Positions 42,429 to 50,622 of a DNA stretch of 50,622 nucleotides are shown here, in pieces (the first letter of the stretch is position 1; each line of letters starts with the position of its first letter). This stretch comes from Candidatus Opitulatrix roisinitermitis (GTDB taxonomy: Bacteria > Actinomycetota > Actinomycetes > Actinomycetales > Bifidobacteriaceae), in the NCBI GenBank assembly GCA_031288055.1, contig JAITSD010000014.1, forward strand, positions 1-50,622. The letters run 5' to 3'. The translations under genes and the position numbers were made by a program. A model generated the notes under the pieces. It saw only the letters and a list, made by a program, of their open reading frames with translations. It searched no databases and was not told where the DNA came from.

Positions 42429-42936
42429 CACTGACGGTTCGTCATTATCAAATCCGGGATCTATCGGCTGGGCATGGGCTGATAGAAATGGCAATTTTGG
42501 TGTTGGCGGAAACTTCAAAGGAACGAACCAAATAGCTGAATTAAGTGCTTTATTAGAAGCTTTACGCAGTTTTAGAAACACCAAGGATTTATTAATTGAA
42601 TCAGATTCTCAATATGCCATAAATTGTGCTTCAATATGGCTTAAAAAATGGCGGATTAACGGTTGGAAGGGTTCCAACAAAAAGCAAATATCTAATATTA
42701 ATTTAATTCAAGCTATTAATTTAGAAATGCTGGCTCGTCAAGATAGGGTTGAATTTAAATGGGTTAAAGGGCATTCGGGGGATGAATATAATGAAAAAGT
42801 TGATAAATTGGCTAATCAAGCAGCTAGGAAATGGCAGGCTGGTGAGTCATTTGGCACTATGCCACCTGAGGCTTATAATGATATAAATAAAAATAATAAT
42901 CAAAATAACCTATTTAATCAAAGTTCTTTATTTTAA
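42415..42936 (+). CDS. rnhA: Ribonuclease HI
   Basis: Cleaves the RNA strand of RNA-DNA hybrids (Okazaki primers, R-loops). With the ATG at 42415 the product is 173 residues: STDGSSLSNPGSIGWAW with the first catalytic Asp, the Glu in QIAELSALLEAL, Asp in IESDSQYAI, and the last Asp in GHSGDEYNEKVDKLANQAA. An upstream in-frame start at 42319 would add 32 hydrophobic residues that match nothing in the family and lie in the neighbouring gene. A C-terminal Asn-rich tail ends the chain. Confidence 0.95.
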   Translation: MKIVSTDGSSLSNPGSIGWAWADRNGNFGVGGNFKGTNQIAELSALLEALRSFRNTKDLLIESDSQYAINCASIWLKKWRINGWKGSNKKQISNINLIQAINLEMLARQDRVEFKWVKGHSGDEYNEKVDKLANQAARKWQAGESFGTMPPEAYNDINKNNNQNNLFNQSSLF

Positions 42937-42972
42937 ATTTAAGTTTTATTTTGTTAAAAAAATGTGTATTTT

Positions 42973-44823
42973 TTAGCGATAAATCCGGCGAGATTTTTTA
43001 TCTGGCGTGCCTGCTAAACGGTGATAATAGGTGTTTAAAAAATCTCGCCAATTTTTAGCAGATCTTAATTGTTTTTGTAATTTATCAAATACACTTTGCC
43101 AATTTTCTTGCCAGAGTTTAAGTTCTAAATTAGATAGTTTTTGATTTTGTATTTTTTTCCAATTAACAATATATTTTTTCACGGTTTCAACACCTTCAAA
43201 GTGAGTATCATAGATATGTTGAATTACCGTTTTGCCCGATTTTAAAAGTTTTTTAAACGGCACAAAGTGAAAAAAGGCTAGCAGTTCTTCAGGACATTTA
43301 TCAATATCAGTATATTTTTTGGCCACAACTGGCAAATATTGTTCTGTATAACCTGTGCCTGATTTGGTTCTATCTATACCAAAGCCATCACGATTAGGGA
43401 ATTGATATATTCCCCAGCGGTCATATTCGTAGCCTTCAGGAAAAGGGTCGTAATGATAACCTGGGTTACACATAGCAGATGGTGTGCCCAAAGGAGCTGT
43501 ATAGTTACGATATGTTTGGCGGCTGGTAAGTAGAATATTATAAATAGTTTGTTTAGCCAAATTGTTTAATTCGGGAAACGATAATTCAATCCATTCTTTG
43601 GCAATTTGTTTGGCTGTAAGAGAATTATCCCAAGCCATTCTACCATAGGCGTATAAATTAGCTTGAGCTAGTTTATGTCCTGTCCAGTTAGCATCTGTAC
43701 CAACATTTCCTACAGCTGATATTCCTGAATTTGTAGCGACAGGCGATGTTTCAGGTATTATTTTAGACAATTTATTTTCACCATCTGCTAGAGTTTTATA
43801 GATTTCTTGCCAAATAGGAGCTAAATAGCAAATATGTTGTTGTTGACCAGTATATTCTTGTGTTATTTGAAACTCCATAATTTTATTAGTTTTAGTTAGT
43901 CGACTAAAAAGGGGTGATATAGGCTCATTTATTTGGAAATCAGCTGGCCCATATTTTATTTGTAATGCTACATTACTATCAAATTGTCCATCTAAAGGGA
44001 AAAAGTTTTCAAAAGCCGATTTCATTCTGTCAACTTTATATTCACCAGCTGCTCGCCAATCTTGATAGTGATTATAAACAAAACATCGCCATATAACAAG
44101 TCCTTTATATTTTTTAATAGCTTTGGCCAAAACATTAGCTCCATCAGCGTGATTTCTGTTATATTGATATGGACCAGGTTCGCCCTCAGCATCGGCTTTA
44201 ACTAAAAATCCACCAAAATTAGGAACTGCTTTATATATTTGGTTAGCAGTTTTTTCCCAAAAATTAATCACTTTTGGATTAAGTGGATCGCTGGTTTCTA
44301 GACCTCCAACAATTTTGGGTGCCGCAAAGTTTATAGAAATAAAAGTTTTAATATTATGCTGAGCAAAAATATCGGTGATTATTTTTATATTATCTAGATT
44401 ATTGTTTTTATTTGTTATGAAAAACCTAGCATTCTCACGAACATTGACATTATTTATAGAAATTGCATTTATTCTTATACTTTGTAAAAGTTCGGCATAC
44501 TGTTTTATAAGTTTCCAATCTTTGCGAAATTTGTTGCCGTCAAAAAAAATGCTTCTGCCAGCATAACCTCGTTCCACAGTGCCGTTAAAATTGTCCCAAT
44601 GGTCTATCATACGAATTGTTTGATCGGGTTTGTTTTTCCAAGAAATGTTGTTTAATCTTATATCTTTATTATTTTGTTTAATATTTTGCCAATTTGGGTA
44701 GTCTTTTTTTAACCAACATAAATCGCGTTGACCCGTAGCAGATAAAACTGGCACTTTTTTAATAACATTTTTTTCTTGATAGGTTTCGTCCATCCAAGGA
44801 CTTAAAGGTGGTTGCATAGCCAT
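42973..44823 (-). CDS. aguA: GH67 alpha-glucuronidase with short N terminus
   Basis: Removes (4-O-methyl-)glucuronic acid from the end of xylo-oligosaccharides. The ATG at 44823 gives 616 residues and is supported by the ribosome site AGGGGAG about 10 nt upstream; an ATG at 44859 would overlap the transporter gene. Family motifs are RMIDHWDNFNGTVERGYAG (from about 72), GGFLVKADAEGEPGPYQY, CFVYNHYQDW, the acidic pair region and EFQITQEYTGQ, with NPGYHYDP and DRWGIYQFP later. The catalytic core and C-terminal domain are complete, but the usual N-terminal GH67N beta domain (over 100 residues) is reduced to about 70. No signal peptide, so it acts inside the cell on imported substrates. Confidence 0.9.
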   Translation of the reverse strand: MAMQPPLSPWMDETYQEKNVIKKVPVLSATGQRDLCWLKKDYPNWQNIKQNNKDIRLNNISWKNKPDQTIRMIDHWDNFNGTVERGYAGRSIFFDGNKFRKDWKLIKQYAELLQSIRINAISINNVNVRENARFFITNKNNNLDNIKIITDIFAQHNIKTFISINFAAPKIVGGLETSDPLNPKVINFWEKTANQIYKAVPNFGGFLVKADAEGEPGPYQYNRNHADGANVLAKAIKKYKGLVIWRCFVYNHYQDWRAAGEYKVDRMKSAFENFFPLDGQFDSNVALQIKYGPADFQINEPISPLFSRLTKTNKIMEFQITQEYTGQQQHICYLAPIWQEIYKTLADGENKLSKIIPETSPVATNSGISAVGNVGTDANWTGHKLAQANLYAYGRMAWDNSLTAKQIAKEWIELSFPELNNLAKQTIYNILLTSRQTYRNYTAPLGTPSAMCNPGYHYDPFPEGYEYDRWGIYQFPNRDGFGIDRTKSGTGYTEQYLPVVAKKYTDIDKCPEELLAFFHFVPFKKLLKSGKTVIQHIYDTHFEGVETVKKYIVNWKKIQNQKLSNLELKLWQENWQSVFDKLQKQLRSAKNWRDFLNTYYHRLAGTPDKKSRRIYR

Positions 44824-44830
44824 AATTTTT

Positions 44831-46564
44831 TTACTCCCCTGTCCAAACATATTTGTCATAATCTAAACCAGTTAATTGCTCAACAATATTCTTAGTATTG
44901 GGATTGACTTTTTCTTTGGCGGTTTGAATAGCTTGTTCATTTGTACCAGCTTGCCTTAACCTTTTAATTTCGGAAATTAGAATATTATGTGTGTGTAGAT
45001 TCAATTTAAATGTGGCGGCGTTCCAAAGTGCCCAAATAAGTAAACCGCCCACAAAGAAAACCATTAACATAGTAATGCCAAATCCAGCTGATTGAAATTG
45101 TTGTTGTAATTGCAAATCGTTTACCACAGAATTGTAAGCATCTTGAATTGATACGCCTTTATGGTCAGTGGCAAATTTGGAAATTTTATCAGCTGTTTGA
45201 GAAACTGTTTGATTATATCCAGCTATTGACATAACTATGCCTATTAAAATATTAAAAACAGCATTAGTAAACTTTCTTACAAAAGTCATGGCTCCGGCAA
45301 AAATACCGGCTCTTTTATCTCGAGAAATTATTTCATCTATATCAGCCATCATAGGAAATACTACCCAAGGTATGCCCCCCATAATTTGTCTACCAATTGT
45401 GAAAACACAATGCCCCACAACGACTAATAGCCAAATTAGTTGAGCACTTAAATCGTTGCGTAGAAAATAAGTTATGCCATAGGTTGTGCAGGCTAAAAGA
45501 ATTATGCCAAATCCGAAAATATATAAAACTCTAGGGCCAATTCTAGGTTGGTTTAAAAGCCATGCCCCTATAGGCGAATAGACAAATGTCATAATTAATA
45601 AAGGTATTGCTAAAATAATACCAGCTTGGGCAGGGTCTATGGTTAGAGTTGGTAAAAAAGAAACTGAGGCAAAAATTACAAAAATAGTTGTGTAAGAGTC
45701 AATTACACCAAAAGTGGAAAAATATAGAACTAGGTGTTTTCGAAAAGTTTTTATTCTTAGAGTTAATCCTAAATTAGCAAAGTTTTTAGCAATTATTATA
45801 AAAGGGGATTGAGCGGTTTGTCTTTTGGCTTGTAGATTTGCCAAAATTATATCTCGTTTGGCTTTTGAGGTATGTATAGGATCCCAAGATGATATAAAAA
45901 CAAAGAAGGTAAATAAAATGCCCATAATTCCCCAACATAAAGCTGTGGCGAATAAAGCCCAGGGGCTAACTTTCATACCTTCTGGGGCTGGTAAAATTTG
46001 CATAAAAATGGATGGTACTAAAGCTATTAAAGGTTGTGCTAAACCTGCGGACCACATTCTAACAGTACCCATTTTATTTCTTTGAGTGAAGCTTTCTGTC
46101 ATTTCTGCTGGCAAAGTTTCCCAAGGAATTAAAATTAGATCTAAACAAAAATCGAAAACCACCATGGCTATAAGATAGTAAAGCCATGACCAGCTGGCTG
46201 TTAAAGGAATCCACATGAGCACAAAAGCACAAGATGTTGGTATAGTAAATATTAGAAAAAACCGTCTGCGACCAAATTTTCGTCCTATGGCAAAATGATA
46301 AAAATTGTCAGAAATAACGGCCACTATAGGCGCCCAAATCATATCTATAAAAAGTCTGACACTTATTAAAACTGCGGCAATTCCAGGATTTAAACCGCCA
46401 AATGTGGTTAAAAAATATAGCAACCAAGATCCTATAAGTCCGCCACTACCTGAATTAAACATATCCCAGACTCCCACGCCTAGGGCTCTATGGATTCCAA
46501 CCTCCCCTTTAGTTTTATCAGTTTTGATACTAAAAAAAGTTCTAAAAAAATTGCTATTTGGCAT
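44831..46564 (-). CDS. GPH/MFS-type sugar:cation symporter
   Basis: A 577-residue transporter with about 12 helices in two bundles. The first half includes the GPH-like stretch SVRLFIDMIWAPIVAVISDN and RRRFFLIF, with YLIAMVVFDFCLDLILIPWETLPAEM; the second half has IPLLIMTFVYSPIGAWLLN and GGIPWVVFPMMADIDE. Family members carry xylosides, melibiose and glucuronides with H+ or Na+. A soluble C-terminal tail ends with NIVEQLTGLDYDKYVWTGE. The gene is followed directly by aguA, so the likely cargo is glucuronylated xylo-oligosaccharides. The ribosome site AAGGG lies 9 nt before the ATG. Several internal loops make it longer than usual. Confidence 0.88.
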   Translation of the reverse strand: MPNSNFFRTFFSIKTDKTKGEVGIHRALGVGVWDMFNSGSGGLIGSWLLYFLTTFGGLNPGIAAVLISVRLFIDMIWAPIVAVISDNFYHFAIGRKFGRRRFFLIFTIPTSCAFVLMWIPLTASWSWLYYLIAMVVFDFCLDLILIPWETLPAEMTESFTQRNKMGTVRMWSAGLAQPLIALVPSIFMQILPAPEGMKVSPWALFATALCWGIMGILFTFFVFISSWDPIHTSKAKRDIILANLQAKRQTAQSPFIIIAKNFANLGLTLRIKTFRKHLVLYFSTFGVIDSYTTIFVIFASVSFLPTLTIDPAQAGIILAIPLLIMTFVYSPIGAWLLNQPRIGPRVLYIFGFGIILLACTTYGITYFLRNDLSAQLIWLLVVVGHCVFTIGRQIMGGIPWVVFPMMADIDEIISRDKRAGIFAGAMTFVRKFTNAVFNILIGIVMSIAGYNQTVSQTADKISKFATDHKGVSIQDAYNSVVNDLQLQQQFQSAGFGITMLMVFFVGGLLIWALWNAATFKLNLHTHNILISEIKRLRQAGTNEQAIQTAKEKVNPNTKNIVEQLTGLDYDKYVWTGE

Positions 46565-46614
46565 AAGATTTAACCCTTCATCTTTAAATTTAATTTCAAG
46601 TGTTTCGGTGTTAC

Positions 46615-46626
46615 TATTCTAGAATA
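46615..46626. promoter_or_regulatory. 12-bp palindrome at the transporter-aguA promoter, possible operator
   Basis: TATTCTAGAATA is a perfect palindrome that lies between the -10 box and the expected transcription start of the transporter gene. Its position suits repression by a dimeric regulator. No regulator gene is in the window. Confidence 0.35.
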
Positions 46627-46632
46627 ATTATA
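46627..46632 (-). promoter_or_regulatory. -10 box of the transporter-aguA operon
   Basis: Minus-strand TATAAT, preceded by GTG, 62 nt before the transporter ATG. The leader is longer than at the leaderless genes and includes a ribosome site. Confidence 0.5.
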
Positions 46633-46663
46633 CACTAAAAAGTTTTAAATTTAATTATTTTGG

Positions 46664-48265
46664 CTAGTTTTCAGCCTTAAAAGTATTAGAATATTCAAAA
46701 GGCGTTAATTGAATTGTTTCATTATAGGCTAGCTTACGGGCTAAACGAGATAATCTATATGCAATAAGATATTTATTTTGTGGGTGTAAATCGTTATATT
46801 CTCCAATGTCCTGAGATAAAATCATACCAGTATTTTCTATTTCTAAAGCTTTTGTTTGTTGATCTCTTATACTGTTCCAATTTTCGTTATAAGTATAAAT
46901 TTGATAGGGTAATTGCACATAAATAAATGGTAGTTGTTGAGCTGTTTTATTTAATTTCTCACGCCAGCTATAGATTAATCTAGTAAATTTCTTATAATAA
47001 TTATTTGGTGAAATAGCATCAGATTCACCTTGATAAAATATAATACCTTTTATGTTAAAATTTGCTAATGGCGAAAACATCCCATTGTATAGGCTTGTAG
47101 CCATATATGTTAAAAAAGTCTGCTTGGGTTTAGGGGGTAAAATAGTACCTCTTTTATATTTCCATTTCCCATCTAAGCAAAAAGCTTGATTATCAGTTGA
47201 TAAAAAATAGGGTTTCCCAGGGGTAAATTCAGCTAAACCATAGTGGTTTATAAGCCGAATAGTTATAACACATTTACCAGTTTTTGAAAATCTAATTTTA
47301 TAATTTCTAGGTGGGTATCGGTAAGAAGTTGTGCCAATTAATTTGCCGTTAAAATAAACATAATCCTCATCAATTATAGTGCCTAAAAATAAATAGGCCT
47401 CTTTATTTTGCAGTTTCTGGGGAATTATAATAGTTTTTCTAAACCATATAGATCCAGTTTTGGCAAGGGACTTATTAAAAGGTTGGGTTAAATTTCGTTT
47501 ATGCCATTTGCTATCGTTATAGGTTAATTTATACCAAGTTTGCTTTAAGCCTTTATCACTAGAATTTAATTGATGATAATATTCCAATTCGGCGGCTGAT
47601 TCTGACTTTATAATAGTTTTTATGGCGTCGGGATTTTTATAATGTTCAGCTTCCTTTTTTAAAGCTGGCATATCTAAGATAGCTTTTTTGGGTAGCCATG
47701 CTGCAATTGGTGTTCCGCCAATAGCACAAACTATTATTCCTATAGGTATATTAAATTTACAATTTAATTCTTTGGCAAAAAAATAAGATACGGCTGATAT
47801 TTGTTTAATAGTTTGTGGTTGAATGTCTAGCCATTTAACATTTTTTTGTAAATTATTATCAAAATCGTTTTGTTCTGTCTGAAAATTATAATTTTCTGGA
47901 ATAGTAAATATACGAATATTGGGGTTATTAGCTTTTTCAACTTCATCGGGAAACATATATTTAGTTCTTTCCATAGTTAATTGCATATTCGATTGACCGC
48001 CAGCCAACCAAATATCACCAATTAAAATATTATGCAAAGTTATTTGGTTGGAAGTAGATTTAACAATTAAAGAATTATTTGATTTGGAAACTTTTAATTT
48101 AGCAAATTTTATTAGCCAGAATCCTTTTTTATTAACAGCGGTTTTATAGGTTTTATTTTGAAATATAATTTCGATTTTTTCATTGGGTTTTCCTGTGCCA
48201 TAAATCTTGGTTTCTTTGCCTTGTTGCAGAACCATATTTGATTGAAAAAGTTTATGCAGTTTCAT
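46664..48265 (-). CDS. SASA-domain acetylesterase (sialate O-acetylesterase family; probable acetylxylan esterase)
   Basis: A 533-residue GDSL-like carbohydrate esterase. The ATG at 48265 gives a start (MKLHKLFQSNMVLQQGKE) typical of this family and overlaps the GH43 gene by 14 bp; a TTG at 48298 would add 11 residues. The catalytic Ser is in LAGGQSNMQL (Ser92), with GIIFYQGESDA and the Asp-His pair in YNDLHPQNK. A beta-sandwich insertion lies in the middle (about 205-345). No signal peptide. The genomic neighbours make removal of acetyl groups from xylo-oligosaccharides the likely task, rather than sialic acid. Confidence 0.85.
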   Translation of the reverse strand: MKLHKLFQSNMVLQQGKETKIYGTGKPNEKIEIIFQNKTYKTAVNKKGFWLIKFAKLKVSKSNNSLIVKSTSNQITLHNILIGDIWLAGGQSNMQLTMERTKYMFPDEVEKANNPNIRIFTIPENYNFQTEQNDFDNNLQKNVKWLDIQPQTIKQISAVSYFFAKELNCKFNIPIGIIVCAIGGTPIAAWLPKKAILDMPALKKEAEHYKNPDAIKTIIKSESAAELEYYHQLNSSDKGLKQTWYKLTYNDSKWHKRNLTQPFNKSLAKTGSIWFRKTIIIPQKLQNKEAYLFLGTIIDEDYVYFNGKLIGTTSYRYPPRNYKIRFSKTGKCVITIRLINHYGLAEFTPGKPYFLSTDNQAFCLDGKWKYKRGTILPPKPKQTFLTYMATSLYNGMFSPLANFNIKGIIFYQGESDAISPNNYYKKFTRLIYSWREKLNKTAQQLPFIYVQLPYQIYTYNENWNSIRDQQTKALEIENTGMILSQDIGEYNDLHPQNKYLIAYRLSRLARKLAYNETIQLTPFEYSNTFKAEN

Positions 48266-50060
48266 ATTTGAAATTAGTAAACTTGGCCTGTTTGTCAAAA
48301 CCAGTTAAATCAATACAGGCGAGTCCTGTAAAGGTTCCTGTGAAAAAACCTCCATAATTTTGTGAAATATAATCGTCGCTTAATTTTAAACTGTCAAAAA
48401 TTAAATTAATAGCTTTCCAAGTTTTTCCTAAATCAAAGGAATACGAAAAATCATAAGTATTATAATTTACGGTCATTTTCAGACCAATTTTATTTATCTT
48501 TTTAGGCACAATAATGGCTTTATTATTTGGCGATAGCCAGCTGGCTTGTTGACCGTTATCTGTGGTGACAATTTCTAAAATCTTTTTTCCAGTTTGCGAA
48601 TTAGAAATTGATTCTAAGTTATTTTCCGTGTTAGTTATGCAAAAAAAAGTCCAATTTTTTGTATTGTAATAAGCGGTTAATCCAGCTTGTTGTTGGTAAG
48701 TGCTTGGTGAAAAATCTACAAATACGCTTGTAGTAAATTGCCGATCTTGCCAACGCCTTAATATGTGTGATTGTGTGAAAAGCGATGTTAAAGATTGTTT
48801 ACCAAATAGTTTTAATTCGCCAAAATCTAAGTTTGTAGAGTTTGTGGTTTCTTGGGATTTTTCTTTATAGACTCCTAGTTGATTTGTGAAAGGTATTCGT
48901 AAAGTTTGCCAATGGAGTGGTAAAGCATATTTTGAATGTTTACCGTTATTAAAATTGTCGAAATAAATTTTTTGATTATTGAGTGTTTGATTATGATTTG
49001 TGGTTTCTGTTTTATCTGTTAAATTTGGAGCATCAATTTTTTTAGCTCCTTGCTGTCCACCCTTTATATAAGGCCAGTTGTTTTTATTCCATAGAACCCT
49101 TTGGATAGCTGTTTCTCTGCCTAGGGGGCAAAAACCTCTAGGCATAGTGGTAGACTGAGTTTTGTATTTAAGGGGTCGACTAGCTAAGTGTATGAAATAG
49201 AAATCATCTTTGGTAATATCGAAAAAATTATTATTAATTGGTTGATTAATTCCTATTAAAGAGCCATGCCCGCATTTTTGTAGATAATTATTCGGGTAAT
49301 TATAGGCCGATAAAAATACTTTATCATTAGTAAATCCTGGAGCGGTTTCAAAAAGACTATTTAAGCTTTTGGATCTAGCCACCACTTCTTGATGCGTGTA
49401 GGTTGTGCCACCTTGGGCACAGAATAAATAATAGTAAAAATTAGTCTTCGTTTTGATTTTATATAGATGCGGCCCCTCAACTAATTTTGCCTCTGTGCCT
49501 TTATAGATTATTTTTGACTTTTCAGGCAAAAGTTTTTTCTCCTTGACAGAAAACTCAGTACATTGAATCCCAGCGAATTGTGTTTTATATTCGCGGGAAT
49601 CCCAATACACATTAAGTAAATATTTTTTGCCATCTGTATTGTGAAAAAGCGAGGCGTCAAACCCTGAACAGTTTAATTTTATTGGATTTGACCAAGGTCC
49701 AAAGATGGATTTAGCGGTGGTTAAATAATTTGTGCAATCTTTAAAACAGCCCTCTGTAACTTTAACATCGGCGTAAACTAGCCAATATAAACCATCAGAA
49801 TATGATAAATCGGGTGCCCAAACGCCTGCAGAATCTGGGTTGCCTCGCATATCTAAAAATTGTAAAGTGTTGAGCGGACGGGTAATTAATTTCCAATTTA
49901 TTAAATCATATGATTTATGAATTTGAACTCCAGGAAAATATTCAAATGTGGAACAAGCTATATAAAAAACCGTTCTGCCATTTTCATCCAAACCTTTTAT
50001 AATGCTAGGATCAGGATTAAAACCTTTTAGAACAGGATTTATTATTTTTACCTTTGACAC
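48252..50060 (-). CDS. GH43 beta-xylosidase / arabinofuranosidase
   Basis: A 602-residue glycosidase that releases xylose (or arabinose) from xylo-oligosaccharide ends. The five-bladed propeller has NPVLKGFNPDPSI (base Asp17), YIACSTFEYFPGVQIHKSYDL, VWAPDLSY and VEGPHLYKI with the acid Glu; the C-terminal half (about 345-600) is the beta-sandwich domain of xylosidases, including WQTLRIPF and the TGLACIDLTG close. The GTG at 50060 is chosen because an extended -10 box sits 5 nt upstream and because homologues begin just before this NPVL motif; a TTG at 50075 would fall inside that box. No signal peptide. It is the first gene of a unit with the esterase. Confidence 0.9.
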   Translation of the reverse strand: MSKVKIINPVLKGFNPDPSIIKGLDENGRTVFYIACSTFEYFPGVQIHKSYDLINWKLITRPLNTLQFLDMRGNPDSAGVWAPDLSYSDGLYWLVYADVKVTEGCFKDCTNYLTTAKSIFGPWSNPIKLNCSGFDASLFHNTDGKKYLLNVYWDSREYKTQFAGIQCTEFSVKEKKLLPEKSKIIYKGTEAKLVEGPHLYKIKTKTNFYYYLFCAQGGTTYTHQEVVARSKSLNSLFETAPGFTNDKVFLSAYNYPNNYLQKCGHGSLIGINQPINNNFFDITKDDFYFIHLASRPLKYKTQSTTMPRGFCPLGRETAIQRVLWNKNNWPYIKGGQQGAKKIDAPNLTDKTETTNHNQTLNNQKIYFDNFNNGKHSKYALPLHWQTLRIPFTNQLGVYKEKSQETTNSTNLDFGELKLFGKQSLTSLFTQSHILRRWQDRQFTTSVFVDFSPSTYQQQAGLTAYYNTKNWTFFCITNTENNLESISNSQTGKKILEIVTTDNGQQASWLSPNNKAIIVPKKINKIGLKMTVNYNTYDFSYSFDLGKTWKAINLIFDSLKLSDDYISQNYGGFFTGTFTGLACIDLTGFDKQAKFTNFKYETA

Positions 50061-50065
50061 TTTTA

Positions 50066-50074
50066 ATTCTAGCA
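50066..50074 (-). promoter_or_regulatory. Leaderless extended -10 promoter of the GH43 gene
   Basis: Minus-strand TGCTAGAAT; TAGAAT ends 5 nt before the GTG at 50060, one nt closer than at the other leaderless genes. Confidence 0.5.
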
Positions 50075-50119
50075 AATTTATTTTTTGTTTTGAAATCTAC
50101 TGTATACTAAAAATTAAAT

Positions 50120-50622
50120 ATGTTAAGTAATAATATTCAAAGTGAATATGGAAATAATAGTTCTAATGACAAAATAATTGATAAAGATTTATTACAAAAT
50201 GGTGATACTCGAAATGTGGTTGATAAATATCGTTTTTGGACAAATCAAGCTATAAAAACTGATATGGCAAAAACAGCTCGGCCTTTTGAAATTGCTGTGG
50301 AAAATTTGCAAAGAGATTTTAATGTTGGTTCAATTATTAGGTCAGCTAACGCTTTTGGCACAAGGCGATTTCATTTAGTTGGTCGAAGAAGCGTTAATCG
50401 TCGCGGGGCTATGGTGACAGACAAATATATTGATATGAATTATTTTGTTAAAGTTAGTGATTTGGACAAATATGCTAAAAGTAATAATATGACAATTGTG
50501 GGTATAGATATTTTAGTTGGATTATCTAAATCTTTAGAAAATTATATTTTTCCGCCTAATCCAATTTTATTTTTCGGTTCGGAATCTCAAGGTCTGTCAA
50601 AACCTGCTCAAAAAATATGCCA
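50120..50622 (+). CDS. TrmH/SpoU-family RNA 2'-O-methyltransferase, cut by the window end
   Basis: The first 167 residues of a SPOUT methyltransferase that methylates ribose in rRNA or tRNA. After an Asn-rich leader (about 1-45), motif 1 is FEIAVENLQRDFNVGSIIRSANAFG, with the conserved Asn and Arg, and motif 2 begins ILFFGSESQGLS. The third motif lies beyond the window. The ATG at 50120 follows a TATACT box (50103-50108) by 11 nt, which gives a very short leader. Target nucleotide is not known. It is divergent from the GH43 gene. Confidence 0.88.
   Translation, partial: MLSNNIQSEYGNNSSNDKIIDKDLLQNGDTRNVVDKYRFWTNQAIKTDMAKTARPFEIAVENLQRDFNVGSIIRSANAFGTRRFHLVGRRSVNRRGAMVTDKYIDMNYFVKVSDLDKYAKSNNMTIVGIDILVGLSKSLENYIFPPNPILFFGSESQGLSKPAQKIC

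Noticed and set aside
45237..46622. Several plus-strand open frames opposite the sugar symporter gene
   Set aside because: They are shadows of a hydrophobic gene; none has a promoter, a ribosome site or recognisable motifs.
1..50622. Recoded UGA (as in some candidate phyla)
   Set aside because: Genes such as mnmA and prmC end properly at TGA at family-typical lengths, and tryptophans are encoded by TGG in conserved motifs (for example WCGPC).

Overview
The window reads as an AT-rich bacterial chromosome (about one third G+C by eye) with very compact coding: about 43 protein genes, no recognisable tRNA or rRNA genes, no CRISPR array and no insertion sequence. UGA is an ordinary stop codon here (for example mnmA and prmC end in TGA). 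Several families point to Actinobacteria: a FABP/nitrobindin-like protein with the actinobacterial C-terminal signature, a DUF3180-like protein beside ftsH, the dnaJ2-rsmE pair, a FadD15-like acyl-CoA ligase, a GlfT2-like galactofuranosyltransferase with a Wzm/Wzt exporter, a Pr6Pr-like protein, and many leaderless promoters. A low-GC actinobacterium living in a gut or inside a host, of the kind known from termite-gut flagellates (Candidatus Ancillula, Bifidobacteriales), would fit the base composition and the xylan genes. That assignment is inference.

Layout. 1-459: AT-rich stretch with a repeated TTTCTAA motif, a small possible ORF and the promoter of the next gene; it is the only stretch over 300 bases without a confident gene. 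460-3519: a membrane-domain/cysteine desulfidase fusion followed by the tRNA thiolase mnmA. 3568-8476: ddl, prfA-prmC, dnaJ-rsmE. 8497-22380 (minus strand): DUF3180-like, ftsH, a surface nucleotidase with a MATE exporter, a lipid-linked sugar synthase, an acyl-CoA ligase, thioredoxin, comEA-comEC, a histidine phosphatase and hpt. 22510-29217: an ABC exporter, rpmB-rplU-rpmA, an ion channel with an unusual filter, VanY-like carboxypeptidase, membrane proteins and a nitrobindin-like protein. 29316-31979: pyruvate phosphate dikinase. 32021-42080: an envelope-polymer locus (flippase-like protein, GlfT2-like transferase, Wzm/Wzt ABC pair, an orphan DNA methyltransferase, two TagF-type polymerases). 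42147-42936: small membrane protein and RNase HI. 42973-50060 (minus): an intracellular glucuronoxylan-oligosaccharide locus (alpha-glucuronidase, GPH/MFS symporter, acetylesterase, GH43 beta-xylosidase). 50120-end: a TrmH-family rRNA/tRNA methyltransferase cut by the window edge.

How it fits together. The xylan locus has no secreted enzymes, so it would import short acetylated, glucuronylated xylo-oligosaccharides made by others and finish them in the cytoplasm. PPDK could interconvert PEP and pyruvate with PPi and AMP. The polymer locus implies a galactan- or teichoic-acid-like wall polymer exported by an ABC transporter, and Ddl plus VanY show a peptidoglycan wall. comEA-comEC appears intact, so DNA uptake may persist.

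The most striking pattern is regulatory. At eleven annotated starts a -10 hexamer of the form TAnnnT, nine of them preceded by TGn, ends exactly 6 nt before the ATG, which predicts transcripts that begin at the start codon. This rule also improves two start calls (42147 and 50060). The most novel protein architecture is the fusion of a PQ-loop-like seven-helix membrane domain to an iron-sulfur cysteine desulfidase, next to mnmA.
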